The notes: generated by a model from the sequence alone, not told the origin. A stretch of 64,000 nucleotides of DNA from Saccharopolyspora ipomoeae (GCF_029952525.1 NZ_JASAOF010000001.1:496001-560000); one strand, 5' to 3'; counted from the stretch's first letter, positions 1-9,656 are shown. Program-made: numbers and translations.

Positions 1-28
1 ATGGGTGATTATGGCTAAAACTGTCCTC
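1..28. repeat. half of an intergenic inverted-repeat element, cut by window edge
   Basis: The first bases resemble the right part of the inverted repeat at 33978-34004: both have GGGTGATT, a variable stretch, then AAAAC(T/C)GTCCT. It lies just beyond the EIIA stop codon, so it probably belongs to an element that follows that gene. The partner arm would lie outside the window, so this is an inference from similarity alone. Confidence 0.35.
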
Positions 29-32
29 GGTC

Positions 33-488
33 TCACGCTTCGAGGGTGAAGAGGTGATCCCCGGCGAGGACCTGGGTGTCCTCGCGGAGGTCCGCGAGGG
101 ACTCCGCCAGGGCCTCCAGGGCCACGACGGGGCAGATCGAGGCGTAGCCCTGGGACTCGATCTCCGTCGGGTTCCAGGTGATGATCTTCTGCCCGGCCTC
201 GACCACGTCGCCCTTGGCGACGTGCAGCGTGAAGCCCTCGCCCTTGAGCTTGACCGTGTCGATGCCCAGGTGCACCAGCACCGCACCGCCGTCGTCCGCC
301 GCGACCACGAACGCGTGCGGGTGCAGCGTCACGACCTTGCCCGCGACCGGGGCGACCGCGTCGCCCTCGCCGCCGGAGGGCTTGACCGCCAGGCCCGGCC
401 CCACCATCGCCTGCGAGAACACCGGGTCTGGGACGTCGCTGAGCGCCGTGGTGAGACCCGCGACCGGGCTGCCGACCTCGGTGCTCAC
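33..488 (-). CDS. crr: PTS glucose-family EIIA component
   Basis: A 151-residue cytosolic EIIA of the glucose superfamily, which passes phosphate from HPr to EIIB. The active-site histidine pair is visible: H58 in LHPHAF and the phosphorylated H73 in VHLGIDTV. The chosen GTG at 488 overlaps the EIIB stop by four bases (GTGA), so the two are translationally coupled. A longer upstream reading is possible but has low-complexity arginine-rich sequence typical of antisense translation. The stop lies at 33-35. In Streptomyces a single EIIA of this type serves the N-acetylglucosamine (NagF/NagE2) PTS; the neighbouring genes suggest the same here. Confidence 0.9.
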   Translation of the reverse strand: MSTEVGSPVAGLTTALSDVPDPVFSQAMVGPGLAVKPSGGEGDAVAPVAGKVVTLHPHAFVVAADDGGAVLVHLGIDTVKLKGEGFTLHVAKGDVVEAGQKIITWNPTEIESQGYASICPVVALEALAESLADLREDTQVLAGDHLFTLEA

Positions 489-721
489 ATCAGGTCCTCG
501 ATGTCGCCGGCCAGCGTGTCCGCCTCCGGTCCGACCACGACCTGCACGACCTCGCCCTGCAGCATCACGCCGTGCGCGCCGGCGGCCTTGAGGCCCGCCT
601 CGTCGACCTTCGAGCCGTCCTCGACCTCGCAGCGCAACCGCGTGATGCACGGCTCGATCTCGACGATGTTGTCCCCGCCGCCCAGCGCGGAGAGGATCGC
701 CTGGGCCTTGTCCTGAGCCAC
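485..721 (-). CDS. nagF: PTS EIIB component, glucose/N-acetylglucosamine type
   Basis: A 78-residue stand-alone EIIB domain that relays phosphate from EIIA to the sugar. The phospho-accepting cysteine is C25 in the family motif PCITRLRCEV. Two adjacent GTG codons (724 and 721) could start it; 721 is preferred because GGGAG then sits at a better distance. It is the first gene of a two-gene operon with EIIA and is transcribed away from the GntR regulator at 952. The dre-like site at 860-875 lies in the shared promoter region. The sugar (N-acetylglucosamine rather than glucose) is inferred from the DasR-like neighbour and the EIIC sequence. Confidence 0.87.
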   Translation of the reverse strand: MAQDKAQAILSALGGGDNIVEIEPCITRLRCEVEDGSKVDEAGLKAAGAHGVMLQGEVVQVVVGPEADTLAGDIEDLM

Positions 722-859
722 CACGTGCTCCCTTCGTGCTTCCGCCGCCGCGGTTCGACCACCGCGACGCGACGATCTTGCGCCACGTGATGTCGATGCG
801 GCAACGAAAACCGAGCCGTGTTGACACCTGATCGCATGACGGCGCATTCTTCGCAACCA

Positions 860-875
860 ACTGGTTTAGACCGGA
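860..875. promoter_or_regulatory. dre-like operator for DasR/GntR regulator
   Basis: The sequence ACTGGTTTAGACCGGA closely matches the published Streptomyces DasR box ACTGGTCTAGACCACT (GGT-N4-ACC core). It lies between the divergently transcribed EIIB-EIIA operon and the GntR gene, so one site could serve both promoters and autoregulation. The match was read by eye; no binding data are implied. Confidence 0.65.
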
Positions 876-951
876 CAGTACCAACGAACGGTCACGGTTC
901 TCATCCGAACCGGCGGCGAGTTCACGTCAGGGTGACACGGCAGGAGGCGGC

Positions 952-1710
952 ATGGGGGAAGAACCGAGTTCTCTCCAGCGCACCCCCGCTCTGCCCGACG
1001 GACCGATGCCCAAGCACGCGCAACTCCGGGAGATCCTGCGCGAGCTGGCCGATGACGAGCTCCCGCACGGCGCCGCGGTGCCCTCGGAGCGCGACCTGGC
1101 GGTGCGCTACGGCGTGTCCCGGCTGACCGTGCGCGAAGCCATCGGCCAGCTGGTCACCGAGGGCCTGCTGGTGCGGGTGCGCGGCAAGGGCACCTTCACC
1201 GCCCGCCCGCGCATCGACTGGCAGGTGCACCTGGCCTCGTTCACCGAGGACATGCGCCGCCGAGGCATGCACCCGGAGACCGTGCTGCTCGACGCCGCCG
1301 AAGCCGTCCCGCCACCCGCCACCGCGCGAGCCCTCGGCCTCGGCCCGGACGAACCGGCGCACTGGCTGTTCCGGCTGCGCAAGGCCGACGGGATGCCGAT
1401 GGCGGTCGAGCGCGGCTGGTACCACCCGCAGGCCGTGCCCGACCTGCTCGACCAGGACCTCACCGATTCGCTCTACACGCTGCTGGCCCGGCGCTACGGG
1501 CTGCGGCTGGAGTCGGGCACGCAAACCGTGCTCGCCGACGACGCCGACGCCGAGACCGCCCGGCTGCTGGGGCTGCGCCCCGGCGGGTCGGTGCTGGTGT
1601 TCCGGCGGGTCTCCACCGCGCGGGGACGCCCGGTGGAGGACATGACCTCCTGGTACCGAGGCGATCGATATCAGGTGACCATGCAGCTCGACCGCGATCC
1701 GGGCGAGTAG
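952..1710 (+). CDS. dasR: GntR/HutC-family transcriptional regulator, DasR-like
   Basis: A 252-residue regulator with an N-terminal winged helix (about residues 20-85, PSERDLAVRYGVSRLTVREA) and a C-terminal UTRA effector domain (about 105-245) ending in WYRGDRYQVTMQL, as in DasR, whose ligand is a phosphorylated amino sugar. The ATG at 952 follows AGGAGG at 942-947. It sits between the EIIB-EIIA operon and the EIIC/HPr genes, and a dre-like box lies 77 bp upstream. Role inferred: repression of amino-sugar PTS genes until glucosamine-6-phosphate or a relative accumulates. Another HutC-type sugar regulator is possible. Confidence 0.8.
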   Translation: MGEEPSSLQRTPALPDGPMPKHAQLREILRELADDELPHGAAVPSERDLAVRYGVSRLTVREAIGQLVTEGLLVRVRGKGTFTARPRIDWQVHLASFTEDMRRRGMHPETVLLDAAEAVPPPATARALGLGPDEPAHWLFRLRKADGMPMAVERGWYHPQAVPDLLDQDLTDSLYTLLARRYGLRLESGTQTVLADDADAETARLLGLRPGGSVLVFRRVSTARGRPVEDMTSWYRGDRYQVTMQLDRDPGE

Positions 1711-1818
1711 CAGGCGAGAACCAGACGAACGAGCACCACCGCGCAACTCGTTTTGCCATGATCTTCCGAACCCCAGGTTGACCAACCCCAGCCCGGTGAA
1801 CCAAGCAGGAGGTAACCG

Positions 1819-3072
1819 ATGAGTTCCAGCGCCGCCAAGGCGAAGCGGAGCAACAGAGGGCTCGCGCAACTCCAGCGCATCGGCCGCAGCCTCATGCTGC
1901 CGATCGCGGTGCTGCCGGCCGCCGCGCTGCTGCAGCGGCTCGGCCAGGACGACCTGCTCGGCAACGAGGGCCTGGGCGCGTCGCTGACCTGGCTGCAGCC
2001 GGTCGCCGGCGTCATCGGCGCCGCCGGTGGCGCCCTGTTCGACTACCTCCCGCTGCTGTTCGCGATCGGTGTGGCGATCGGGTTCGCCAAGAAGGCCGAC
2101 GGGTCGACGGCGCTGTCCGGCGCGGTCGGCTACCTGGTGCTGCACGGCGTGCTCACCGAGATCGCCGGCACCGAGGACGGCACCTCGTTCAACAAGAGCC
2201 CCTACGGCGTGCTCGGCGGCATCGTCGCCGGTCTCGTCGCGGCCTGGCTGTGGCAGCGCTACCACCGCATCAAGCTGCCGGACTACCTGGGCTTCTTCGG
2301 CGGCAGGCGGTTCGTGCCGATCGTGACCGCGGTGTCGATGCTGGTCGTCGGCGTGGTCATGGGCCTGCTGTTCCCGCTGTTCGACGCGCTGCTGACCGCC
2401 TTCTCCGACGCGGTCACCCAGCAGGCGGTCATCGGCGGTGGTCTCTACGGCCTGATCAACCGGCTGCTGCTGCCGTTCGGCCTGCACCACATCCCGAACA
2501 ACGTGGTGTGGTTCCTCTTCGGCGACTACAACGGCGTCAAGGGCGACATCAACCGGTTCTTCGAGCACGACCCGACGGCCGGCACCTTCATGACCGGCTT
2601 CTTCCCGATCTTCATGTTCGCCCTGCCCGCCGCGGCCCTGGCGATCTGGCACTCGGCCAAGCCGGAGCAGCGCAAGGTCGTCGGCGGCGTGATGCTCTCG
2701 GTCGCGCTGACCTCGTTCCTGACCGGTGTCACCGAGCCGCTGGAGTTCTCGTTCATCTTCGTCGCGTGGCCGCTGCTGCTGATCCACGCGGTGCTCACCG
2801 GGACCTCGATGGCGCTGGTCAACGCGCTGGACATCCACTCCGGCTTCGGTTTCTCGGCCGGTGCCATCGACTACGTGCTCAACTTCGGCATCTCGAAGGG
2901 CTCGATCTGGCTGGTCCCGATCGGCCTGGCCTACGCGGTCATCTACTACGTGGTGTTCCGGTTCGTGATCACCAGGTGGAACCTGCGCACCCCGGGTCGC
3001 GAGGAGGACGACAGCGCCTCGGTCGATGCGGATAATGCCGGTGGGGACGCGCCGGCCCCGGAGAAGAAGTGA
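1819..3072 (+). CDS. nagE2: PTS EIIC permease, N-acetylglucosamine/glucose type
   Basis: A 417-residue polytopic membrane permease that takes up sugar coupled to phosphorylation. It has long hydrophobic segments from about residue 25 onward and the conserved EIIC substrate-loop motif GVTEPLEFSF near residue 303. The stretch HHIPNNVVWFLFGDY followed by GDINRFF resembles N-acetylglucosamine permeases more than pure glucose permeases. It has no fused EIIB or EIIA; these are the separate genes at 33-721. A strong AGGAGG (1807-1812) precedes the ATG. The C-terminus is a charged Asp/Glu/Ala tail. HPr follows 41 bases downstream. Confidence 0.88.
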   Translation: MSSSAAKAKRSNRGLAQLQRIGRSLMLPIAVLPAAALLQRLGQDDLLGNEGLGASLTWLQPVAGVIGAAGGALFDYLPLLFAIGVAIGFAKKADGSTALSGAVGYLVLHGVLTEIAGTEDGTSFNKSPYGVLGGIVAGLVAAWLWQRYHRIKLPDYLGFFGGRRFVPIVTAVSMLVVGVVMGLLFPLFDALLTAFSDAVTQQAVIGGGLYGLINRLLLPFGLHHIPNNVVWFLFGDYNGVKGDINRFFEHDPTAGTFMTGFFPIFMFALPAAALAIWHSAKPEQRKVVGGVMLSVALTSFLTGVTEPLEFSFIFVAWPLLLIHAVLTGTSMALVNALDIHSGFGFSAGAIDYVLNFGISKGSIWLVPIGLAYAVIYYVVFRFVITRWNLRTPGREEDDSASVDADNAGGDAPAPEKK

Positions 3073-3113
3073 GGCGGCGCGGGTCGGTTCCCGCCCCCCG
3101 ATGGAGGAGAGAC

Positions 3114-3377
3114 ATGTCTGAACGACGGGTCACCGTGGCGAGCAAGGTCGGGATCCACGCTCGTCCCGCTGCTCTGCTGGCCAAGACCGCCGCTGCTCAG
3201 CCGGTGGCGATCACCATCCGCAAGGAGGGCAGCGCGCCCGTCGAGGCGGGCAGCATCCTCGGGCTGATGACCCTGGGCGCTTCCCACGGCGACGAGGTCA
3301 TCCTCGCCGCCGAGGGCGAGGGCGCGGAAGCCGCCCTCGACGAGGTCGCCAAGCTCGTGGCGACCGACATGGACTGA
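3114..3377 (+). CDS. ptsH: phosphocarrier protein HPr
   Basis: An 87-residue HPr, the general PTS phosphocarrier between enzyme I and EIIA. H15 in KVGIHARPAALLA is the phosphorylated histidine, and S47 in AGSILGLMTLG aligns with the regulatory serine of Gram-positive HPr. The ATG at 3114 follows GGAGGAGA; a longer upstream frame has no ribosome site. It follows EIIC in one likely transcript and is closed by the hairpin at 3395-3428. No enzyme I gene (ptsI) is in the window. Confidence 0.95.
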   Translation: MSERRVTVASKVGIHARPAALLAKTAAAQPVAITIRKEGSAPVEAGSILGLMTLGASHGDEVILAAEGEGAEAALDEVAKLVATDMD

Positions 3378-3394
3378 CACCTCGCACTGCGACG

Positions 3395-3428
3395 ACGGCG
3401 GCGCTTCCCTCCGGGGAGGCGCCGCCGT
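3395..3428 (+). terminator. terminator hairpin after ptsH
   Basis: A near-perfect GC-rich stem: ACGGCGGCGCTTCCC pairs with GGGAGGCGCCGCCGT around a tiny loop, 17 bases past the HPr stop. It has no strong T-tract, which is common for actinobacterial terminators. Confidence 0.7.
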
Positions 3429-3451
3429 TGCCGTGCGGGGACGTTGCGCGG

Positions 3452-3520
3452 GGACGGTTCCAGCCGGAACCGCCCGGGAGATCAGGGGCGAAATCCGGGC
3501 GATTCCGGCTGGAACCGTCC
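3452..3520. repeat. perfect 18-bp inverted repeat between convergent ptsH and aroE
   Basis: The arms GGACGGTTCCAGCCGGAA (3452-3469) and its exact complement (3503-3520) are separated by 33 bases. It ends one base before the aroE stop codon. It may act as the aroE terminator, but each arm also holds a small palindrome (TTCCAGCCGGAA) and the GGACGGTT end recurs in the repeat at 33934-34003. Confidence 0.75.
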
Positions 3521-3521
3521 G

Positions 3522-4367
3522 CTACAGGGGGAGGGAGTGCCCGGTCGCCTCCGCCAGGGCGTCGCGCATCGCCGTGCGGGGAGCCGGTTCGCCGGTGAAG
3601 TGCTCGACCTGACCGAACGCCTGGTGCAGCAGCATGTCCAGGCCGGTGGCCAGGCGGCCGCCGGTGACGCGGACGGCTTCGGCCAGCGGCGTCGGCCAGG
3701 GGTGGTAGACGACGTCCAGCACGCACGGCGCCTTCGCCAGGTCCGCCGCGTGCGGATCCACCGCTCCCGCCGGGAGCGTCGAGACGACCACGTCGTGGGC
3801 GGTCGCGGCGTCGGCGAGGTTGATCGAGTCGAGCCGCTCGACCCGGACCCGCAGGCCGATCCGCTCCGCCGCCTCCAGCGCCTCGGCCGCCCGCGCGGGC
3901 TCGCGCACCGCCAAGGTCGCCTCCGACAGCCCGAGGTCGGCGAACGCCGCCAGCGTCGCCACCGCCGTGCCGCCCGCGCCGAGGATCAACCCGGCGCGCC
4001 CGTCGGTGAACCCGCCCGCGACGCGCAGCGCTCCGACAACGCCGTCCACATCGGTGCAGTCGGCGAACCAGCCGCCGTCGGCGCGGTGCACCAGCGTGTT
4101 CGCCGCACCCACCGCCTCGGCCCGCGCGGCGACCTCGTCGGCGATGCGCAGGGCCGCGCGCTTGCCCGGCATCGTCACCGACAACCCGACCCACTCCGGG
4201 CCCAGCTCGCCGACGAAGGTCACGAGCCGCTCGGCGTCCGCCTCGACGCGCTCGTAGGTCCAGGGCAGACCCAGCGCGTCGTAGGCGGCGCCGTGCAGGA
4301 CCGGGGACAGCGAGTGCTCGACCGGTCGGCCGAGCACGGCTGCCCGCCGCTGATCAGAACGCGCCAC
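3522..4367 (-). CDS. aroE: shikimate dehydrogenase
   Basis: A 281-residue NADP-dependent enzyme reducing 3-dehydroshikimate to shikimate in aromatic amino acid synthesis. The substrate pocket shows S19-L-S-P22, the catalytic lysine K69 (TMPGKR), N89 and D105 (CTDVDG); the nucleotide-binding loop GAGGTAVA is at 129-136. It starts with GTG at 4367 inside the last codons of mltG (14-base overlap), in the actinobacterial order alaS-ruvX-mltG-aroE. It converges on ptsH. Confidence 0.94.
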   Translation of the reverse strand: MARSDQRRAAVLGRPVEHSLSPVLHGAAYDALGLPWTYERVEADAERLVTFVGELGPEWVGLSVTMPGKRAALRIADEVAARAEAVGAANTLVHRADGGWFADCTDVDGVVGALRVAGGFTDGRAGLILGAGGTAVATLAAFADLGLSEATLAVREPARAAEALEAAERIGLRVRVERLDSINLADAATAHDVVVSTLPAGAVDPHAADLAKAPCVLDVVYHPWPTPLAEAVRVTGGRLATGLDMLLHQAFGQVEHFTGEPAPRTAMRDALAEATGHSLPL

Positions 4368-5556
4368 GAGCCTGCGCTTCCTTGATGTAGGCGTCGTGCT
4401 GCTCCTGGTTCTCGGCGAAGCACGACGTGCCGTCCGGGTAGCACTTCACGAAGTAGCGCCACTCGCCCGGGGCCGGGCGCTCCGCCGCCTGCAGCGCCTC
4501 CTTGCTGAACGCCGAGATCGGCGTCGGCGGCAGCCCGTAGTTCAGGTAGGTGTTGTACGGGCCGGGGCGCTGCCGGTCGGCGCTGTTGGTCAGCAGCGTC
4601 GGCTTGTCCAGCGGGTAGTTGATCGTCGAGTCCAGGCCCAGCTTCATCGCGGGCTGGCCGAGCCGGTTCTCGATGACCCGGGCGACCCGCGGGAAGTCCT
4701 TGGCCAGGCCCTCGCTCTGCGTCAGCGACGCGATGATCATGACCTCGTACGGCGAGTGCCCGGTGCTCTCCGCCAGCTTCGGCAGGCCCGCGACCTCCAG
4801 CTGCGCCGCCGACTTGGTGACCACGTCGCGCAGCACGTTCTCCGCGGACTCGCCCGGCTTGACGTCGTAGATGCCCGGCATGATCAGGCCTTCCAGGCGA
4901 CGCCGGGGCTCAGCCTTCGACGCGTCCGCCACGGCCCAGTCCGGCACGCCCAGCGACGCCAGGTCCGCGGTCTCGGCGGCCCGGTGCATCTCCTCGGACG
5001 TCGTGCACTTCTCGTTCTTGTTCGTGCACGTCGCCTCGGCGAGCCTGGTCAGGATGCCCGGCGTGTTGCCGCCGTTGGGCGCGGCCTGGTCCTCCAGCCG
5101 CATGCCGCCGCGGATGTCGACCCGGCCCACCTTGGCGTCGTCGGACAGGATGTGGCTGACCGCCGCCTGCCCCGACATCTTGTTGCGCATCAGGTAGTAG
5201 CCGGGCTGGATCGAGTTGATCCGCTTGTTCTCGGCCGACGCCGCGGTGAAGGCCTTGGTGCTGGCCACCACGTCCTTCTCGGACAGGGTCTTGCCGATGT
5301 CGCCGACGGTGTCACCGGAGGCGACCTCGATGACGACGCTGCCGGTGCCCTCGCCGTCGTAGTCCTCGTAGGAGCCGATCTGCATGATCTGCATGGCTCC
5401 GTAGCCGACACCACCGCCGACCAGCAGCAGGACGAACAGCCCGGCCAGGGCGGTCACCCACCGGCGCCGCTTGCGGCGGCGGAAGCGGTCGGGATCGTGT
5501 CGCCGCCGCCGGTGTTCCCCGGGCTCGTCCGCGAACAGTCCGAGATCGTCGGTCAC
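4354..5556 (-). CDS. mltG: endolytic murein transglycosylase MltG (YceG-like)
   Basis: A 400-residue membrane-anchored lytic transglycosylase that cuts nascent glycan strands. A basic cytoplasmic N-terminus (RRRKRRR) precedes one transmembrane helix at about residues 33-54; the outer part holds a LysM-like region and the YceG catalytic domain with the glutamate in ASLTQSEG. The GTG start at 5556 overlaps the ruvX stop by four bases, which fixes the start. It is co-transcribed with ruvX and aroE. Confidence 0.92.
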   Translation of the reverse strand: MTDDLGLFADEPGEHRRRRHDPDRFRRRKRRRWVTALAGLFVLLLVGGGVGYGAMQIMQIGSYEDYDGEGTGSVVIEVASGDTVGDIGKTLSEKDVVASTKAFTAASAENKRINSIQPGYYLMRNKMSGQAAVSHILSDDAKVGRVDIRGGMRLEDQAAPNGGNTPGILTRLAEATCTNKNEKCTTSEEMHRAAETADLASLGVPDWAVADASKAEPRRRLEGLIMPGIYDVKPGESAENVLRDVVTKSAAQLEVAGLPKLAESTGHSPYEVMIIASLTQSEGLAKDFPRVARVIENRLGQPAMKLGLDSTINYPLDKPTLLTNSADRQRPGPYNTYLNYGLPPTPISAFSKEALQAAERPAPGEWRYFVKCYPDGTSCFAENQEQHDAYIKEAQARGAF

Positions 5557-6026
5557 GGGAGTTCCTCTCGTGTCTTGGTCCCCCGGCCGTCCAGATATGC
5601 CTGCAAGATCTCCACCGCAGCCGCCTGGTCCACGACGGCGCGCTGCTTCTTCCCCCGCACGCCGCGTTTCGACAGCTTCCGGCTGGCCGTCACGGTGGTC
5701 AACCGCTCGTCGTGAAATCGCACCGGCACCGGCGCGACCTTCTCGACCAGCGCCGCCCCGTAGGCCTGCGCGATATCCGCGGCGGAACCGTGGTGGCCTG
5801 CCAGCGTCTTGGGCAGGCCGATCACGACCTCCACCACGTCGTGCTCGGAGACGAGTTCGGCGATCTTCGCGAGATCGCTGCCGCCCTCCTCGTCCCTCCG
5901 CAACGTCTCCAACGGGGTCGCCAGCATCGGTGCGGGATCGCTCAACGCGACACCCACCCGGACCGCGCCGACGTCGACACCGAGCCGACGTCCCGGGCCG
6001 GGATCCGCCTGCCGGTGCTCGTTCAC
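5553..6026 (-). CDS. ruvX: Holliday junction resolvase-like YqgF/RuvX, pre-16S rRNA nuclease
   Basis: A 157-residue RNase H-fold protein. Family motifs are clear: [15 protein letters not shown] near the N-terminus, [11 protein letters not shown] in the middle and [11 protein letters not shown] toward the end, giving the acidic metal-binding residues. In E. coli YqgF matures the 16S rRNA 5' end; a recombination role was also proposed. The GTG start overlaps the alaS stop by four bases. Confidence 0.92.
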   Translation of the reverse strand: MNEHRQADPGPGRRLGVDVGAVRVGVALSDPAPMLATPLETLRRDEEGGSDLAKIAELVSEHDVVEVVIGLPKTLAGHHGSAADIAQAYGAALVEKVAPVPVRFHDERLTTVTASRKLSKRGVRGKKQRAVVDQAAAVEILQAYLDGRGTKTREELP

Positions 6027-8695
6027 CCGCCAGCCACCACCTGGTCGACGCCGGTGCGCAGGGCACCGATCGCCGCGGTGATCCCCGCCGGGTTCGAGCC
6101 GCCGCCCTGAGCCATGTCCGGCTTGCCGCCGCCGCGTCCGCCGACCTCCGCGGCGAAGCTGGGCACCAGCTTGCCCGCCGCGATCCCCTGGTCGCGGGCC
6201 GCGTCGTTGACGCCGACCACGAAGCTCACCTTGCCCTCGTCGGCGGAGAACAGCGCCACCACCGACGGGCGCGAACCCAGGCGGCCGCGGATCTCCCCGG
6301 CCAGCGCGCGCAGCGCGTTGCCGTCCACGCCGTCCGGGACCTGCTCGGCCACCAGCGTCACGCCGTGCACGTCGACGCCCTTGTCGGCGAGCTCGCTCGC
6401 CGAGTTGAGCACCTGCGAGATGCGCAGCTGCGCCAGCTCCTTCTCGGCGTTGCGGAGTCGCGACACCACGCCCTGGATGCGCTCGGGCAGCTCGTCGGCG
6501 GGCACCTTGAACTGCTCGGCGAGCTGGTTGACCAGCAGGTGCTCCTTGCTGATGTGGCGCATCGCGTCCATGCCGACCAGCGCCTCGACGCGGTGCACGC
6601 CCGACCCCACCGAGGAGTCCGAGACCAGCTTGACCACGCCGAGCCGGCCGATGCGCGGCACGTGCGTGCCACCGCAGAGCTCGCGGGAGTAGTCGCCCAT
6701 GTCGACCACCCGTACCTGATCGCCGTACTTCTCGCCGAACAGCGCCATCGCCCCGAGCTCCATCGCCCGGTCCATGCTGGTCGTGTAGGCGTTGACCTCG
6801 ACGTCGGTCTGCAGGTAGTCGTTGACCTCCTCCTCGACCCCGGCCAGCACGTCCGGCGACACCGCCGACGGGACGGTGAAGTCGAAGCGCATCCGGCCCG
6901 GCGAGTTCAGCGAACCGGCCTGCGCGGCGCGCTTGCCGTAGGCGCTGCGCACCGCGGCGTGCACCAGGTGCGTCGCGGAGTGGGAGCGCTCGATGGCCTG
7001 GCGGCGGTTCGCGTCGACGGCGGCCTCCAGCGTGGTGTCCACGCCCAGCTCGCCCTCCAGGACCTTCGCGCGGTGCACGAACAGGCCGGGCACGCTGCGC
7101 TGCACGTCGTGGACCTCGACGGCCACGCCCGGGCCGACCAGCTTGCCGGTGTCGGCGATCTGGCCACCGCCCTCGGCGTAGAACGGGGTGCGGTCGAGCA
7201 CCAGCTCGACCTCGGTCCCGGCCGAGGCGCGGGGCGCGGGCTGCCCGTCGACGAGCAGGCCCAGCACGCGGCTGTGCGCCTGCAGGTCGGTGTAGCCGAT
7301 GAACTCGGTGGTGCCGTGCTGGTCGAGCAGCGTCCGGTAGGTCGACAGGTCGCCGTGGCCGGTCTTGCGGGCCTTGGCGTCGGCCTTCGCGCGGCTGCGC
7401 TGCTCGGCCATCAGGTCCCGGAAGCCCTGCTCGTCGACCGACAGGCCCTGCTCGGAGGCCATCTCCAGGGTCAGGTCGATCGGGAAGCCGTAGGTGTCGT
7501 GCAGCTGGAACGCCTTGTCCCCGGCCAGGGTCTTGCCGCCGGACTTCTTCAGGTCGGTGACGGCCAGGTCGAAGATCTTCGAACCGGCGGTCAGCGTCGA
7601 CAGGAAGGCGTCCTCCTCGTTGCGCATCACCGAGTCGATGCGGTCGAACTCGGTGACCAGCTCGGGGTAGCTCGGCGACATCGCGTCGCGCACGACCTTC
7701 GCGAACTCGCCCAGCACCGGCTCCTGCACGCCCAGCAGGCGGGTCGAGCGCACGATGCGGCGCAGCAGGCGGCGCAGCACGTAGCCGCGGGCCTCGTTGC
7801 CGGGGGTGACGCCGTCGCCGATGAGCATCACGCCGGAGCGGGCGTGGTCGGCGATGACGCGGAACCGCACGTCGTCCTCGTGGGTGGCGCCGTAGCGGCG
7901 GCCGGAGAGCTCCTCGGCCTTCGCGATCACCGGCCGGACCAGGTCGGTCTCGTAGACGTTCTCCACGCCCTGCAGCAGGCAGGCCACGCGCTCGACGCCC
8001 ATGCCGGTGTCGATGTTCTTGGTGGGCAGCTCGCCGATCGGCGGGTGACCGTCCTTCGGCGGCAGCTCACCCCTGATGTCCTGCATGAACACCAGGTTCC
8101 AGATCTCGATGTAGCGGTCCTCGTCGACGACCGGACCGCCCTCCGCGCCGTACTCGGGACCGCGGTCGTAGTAGATCTCCGAGCAGGGACCGCCGGGACC
8201 GGGCACGCCCATGTCCCAGTAGTTGTCCTTGGCGTCGCGGGTCTGGATGCGCTCGGCCGGGATCCCGCAGACCTTCTGCCACAGACCGGCGGCCTCGTCG
8301 TCCTTCTCGAAGACCGTCACCCACAGCCGCTCCGGGTCGATGCCGTAGCCGCCGTCCGCCTCCGACTTGGTCAGCAGCTCCCACGCGTTCTGCATGGCGC
8401 CCTCTTTGAAGTAATCGCCGAAGGAGAAGTTGCCGGCCATCTGGAAGAACGTGTTGTGCCGGGTGGTCTTGCCGACCTCGTCGATGTCACCGGTGCGCAC
8501 GCACTTCTGGATGCTCGTCGCCCGCGGGTACGGGGCCGGGGCCTCGCCCAGGAAGTAGGGCTTGAACTGGACCATGCCCGCGTTGACGAACAGCAGCGTC
8601 GGGTCGTCGAGGATCAGCGACGCGCTGGGCACGACCGTGTGGCCGCGGCCCTTGAAGTGCTCGGTGAACCGGTGGTTGATCTCGTGGGTCTGCAC
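6023..8695 (-). CDS. alaS: alanyl-tRNA synthetase
   Basis: An 890-residue class II synthetase charging tRNA-Ala. The N-terminal catalytic core shows [13 protein letters not shown] and the class II signature around [19 protein letters not shown]. The editing domain has HSATH (about residue 571) and CGGTH (about 673), the zinc-binding pair that clears Ser/Gly-tRNA-Ala. The C-terminal region carries the oligomerisation and DHHA1 part, ending [14 protein letters not shown]. It is full length and heads the alaS-ruvX-mltG-aroE operon. No leader riboswitch was recognised upstream. Confidence 0.97.
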   Translation of the reverse strand: MQTHEINHRFTEHFKGRGHTVVPSASLILDDPTLLFVNAGMVQFKPYFLGEAPAPYPRATSIQKCVRTGDIDEVGKTTRHNTFFQMAGNFSFGDYFKEGAMQNAWELLTKSEADGGYGIDPERLWVTVFEKDDEAAGLWQKVCGIPAERIQTRDAKDNYWDMGVPGPGGPCSEIYYDRGPEYGAEGGPVVDEDRYIEIWNLVFMQDIRGELPPKDGHPPIGELPTKNIDTGMGVERVACLLQGVENVYETDLVRPVIAKAEELSGRRYGATHEDDVRFRVIADHARSGVMLIGDGVTPGNEARGYVLRRLLRRIVRSTRLLGVQEPVLGEFAKVVRDAMSPSYPELVTEFDRIDSVMRNEEDAFLSTLTAGSKIFDLAVTDLKKSGGKTLAGDKAFQLHDTYGFPIDLTLEMASEQGLSVDEQGFRDLMAEQRSRAKADAKARKTGHGDLSTYRTLLDQHGTTEFIGYTDLQAHSRVLGLLVDGQPAPRASAGTEVELVLDRTPFYAEGGGQIADTGKLVGPGVAVEVHDVQRSVPGLFVHRAKVLEGELGVDTTLEAAVDANRRQAIERSHSATHLVHAAVRSAYGKRAAQAGSLNSPGRMRFDFTVPSAVSPDVLAGVEEEVNDYLQTDVEVNAYTTSMDRAMELGAMALFGEKYGDQVRVVDMGDYSRELCGGTHVPRIGRLGVVKLVSDSSVGSGVHRVEALVGMDAMRHISKEHLLVNQLAEQFKVPADELPERIQGVVSRLRNAEKELAQLRISQVLNSASELADKGVDVHGVTLVAEQVPDGVDGNALRALAGEIRGRLGSRPSVVALFSADEGKVSFVVGVNDAARDQGIAAGKLVPSFAAEVGGRGGGKPDMAQGGGSNPAGITAAIGALRTGVDQVVAGG

Positions 8696-8774
8696 TGGGA
8701 GTCCTTGGGAAGGTCGGTCACGGACACGGCTGTCGGTGTCGGCGGGCGGCGGCGGCGCGAAGCAGGCGCCAGCG

Positions 8775-9059
8775 TCAGCGGCCCGCCCGGCGAGCTCGCC
8801 GCTCGGCGTCGCTCTCGGCCGCTATCCGGCGGACCTGGCTCGCTTCCGCGACCACATCCTGCAGCTCGTCTTCCCGCTCCTGCATCCCGGCGCGCACGTC
8901 GGCCCCGAACGAGCCCACGGCTCCGGCCAGTTCCCGCATCGCGCCGCCGATCTGCTCGGCCGCGCCGGTCGGGGTCGCCTTGCGCGCGGTCTCGTTGACC
9001 TTGCGGGTCAGCGCGACTCCGGCTGCGATGCCCGCGCCGAACCAGAAAAGGCGCCTCAC
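8775..9059 (-). CDS. small membrane protein of alaS locus, unknown function
   Basis: A 94-residue protein with one hydrophobic N-terminal segment ([14 protein letters not shown]) followed by an Ala/Glu-rich, probably helical cytoplasmic tail rich in Arg at the end. The GTG start at 9059 overlaps the stop of the DUF948 gene by four bases. Proteins of this kind follow a DUF948 gene upstream of alaS in many actinomycetes. The function is not known. Confidence 0.8.
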   Translation of the reverse strand: MRRLFWFGAGIAAGVALTRKVNETARKATPTGAAEQIGGAMRELAGAVGSFGADVRAGMQEREDELQDVVAEASQVRRIAAESDAERRARRAGR

Positions 9060-9463
9060 TTGCGCACCCCTTTGTTCTTGCGGCGGAAGTGCCGTCCGGT
9101 CGGTTCCTGCTTGCGCTTGCGGCGGGCCTTCAGCGCCTTGCTGACGCCGTAGGAGAACGCCGCCGTCTTCACCAACGGACCACCCAGTGTAGCCGTGAAC
9201 AGCGAGGACAACGCCGAGACGTTGCCGCTGATGGTCTTGGCGTTGGAGGTGATGCCGTCCACGCGCTCCAGCTGCGTGTTGACGTGCGTGATGGTGGTGT
9301 TCGCGCCGGTGAAGATCGGGTCGCTGTTCTCCTGCGCCTTCTTGATCGCGGTGCTCGCCTCGTCCAAGGTCTTGCCGAGCTTGATCAGCGGCACCGCCAG
9401 CAGCAGGACCAGCAGCACGAACGCTCCGGCGACGATCAGCGCGGCGATCTGCGTGGGCGTCAC
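9056..9463 (-). CDS. DUF948 domain-containing membrane protein
   Basis: A 135-residue protein with one N-terminal transmembrane helix (about residues 8-28), a helical middle with the DUF948 pattern of regularly spaced hydrophobics and asparagines (ANTTITHVNTQLERVD), and a very basic C-terminus (RRKRKQEPTGRHFRRKNKG). The GTG at 9463 follows a GGGAGGG ribosome site. It sits upstream of the 94-residue protein and alaS, as in other actinobacteria. Biochemical function unknown. Confidence 0.85.
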   Translation of the reverse strand: MTPTQIAALIVAGAFVLLVLLLAVPLIKLGKTLDEASTAIKKAQENSDPIFTGANTTITHVNTQLERVDGITSNAKTISGNVSALSSLFTATLGGPLVKTAAFSYGVSKALKARRKRKQEPTGRHFRRKNKGVRK

Positions 9464-9496
9464 GTGCCCTCCCGTTTGTCCACGTCATGTCCCTGT

Positions 9497-9520
9497 CGAA
9501 CCGGACGAACGCCCGGTTCG
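9497..9520 (-). terminator. hairpin between dehydrogenase gene and DUF948 gene
   Basis: CGAACCGG and CCGGTTCG form a perfect 8-bp stem around an 8-base loop. It lies downstream of the dehydrogenase ending at 9657 on the same strand, where a terminator is expected. The rest of the 193-base gap shows nothing else. Confidence 0.5.
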
Positions 9521-9656
9521 TTGATCGTGCGCCAGGTTACCGGTGTGCGCAGCGGCCACAAGCACCCGGTCCGCCGGGTCGAACCGCAGGTGCGGGCGTT
9601 TTCGGCACGTCCCGGAGCGGGCTCGGCGAGGAGGTATCGATGCGGTGACCGGTTGA

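Noticed and set aside
1711..1818. Second dre box before the EIIC gene
   Set aside because: CCAGGTTGACCAA holds only a half-site; the GGT-N4-ACC spacing is not met.
5471..8998. Very long open frame on the plus strand opposite mltG, ruvX and alaS
   Set aside because: Its translation is Arg/Pro/His-rich and low-complexity, and it lies antisense to genes with full family motifs. In 70% GC DNA such shadow frames are expected.
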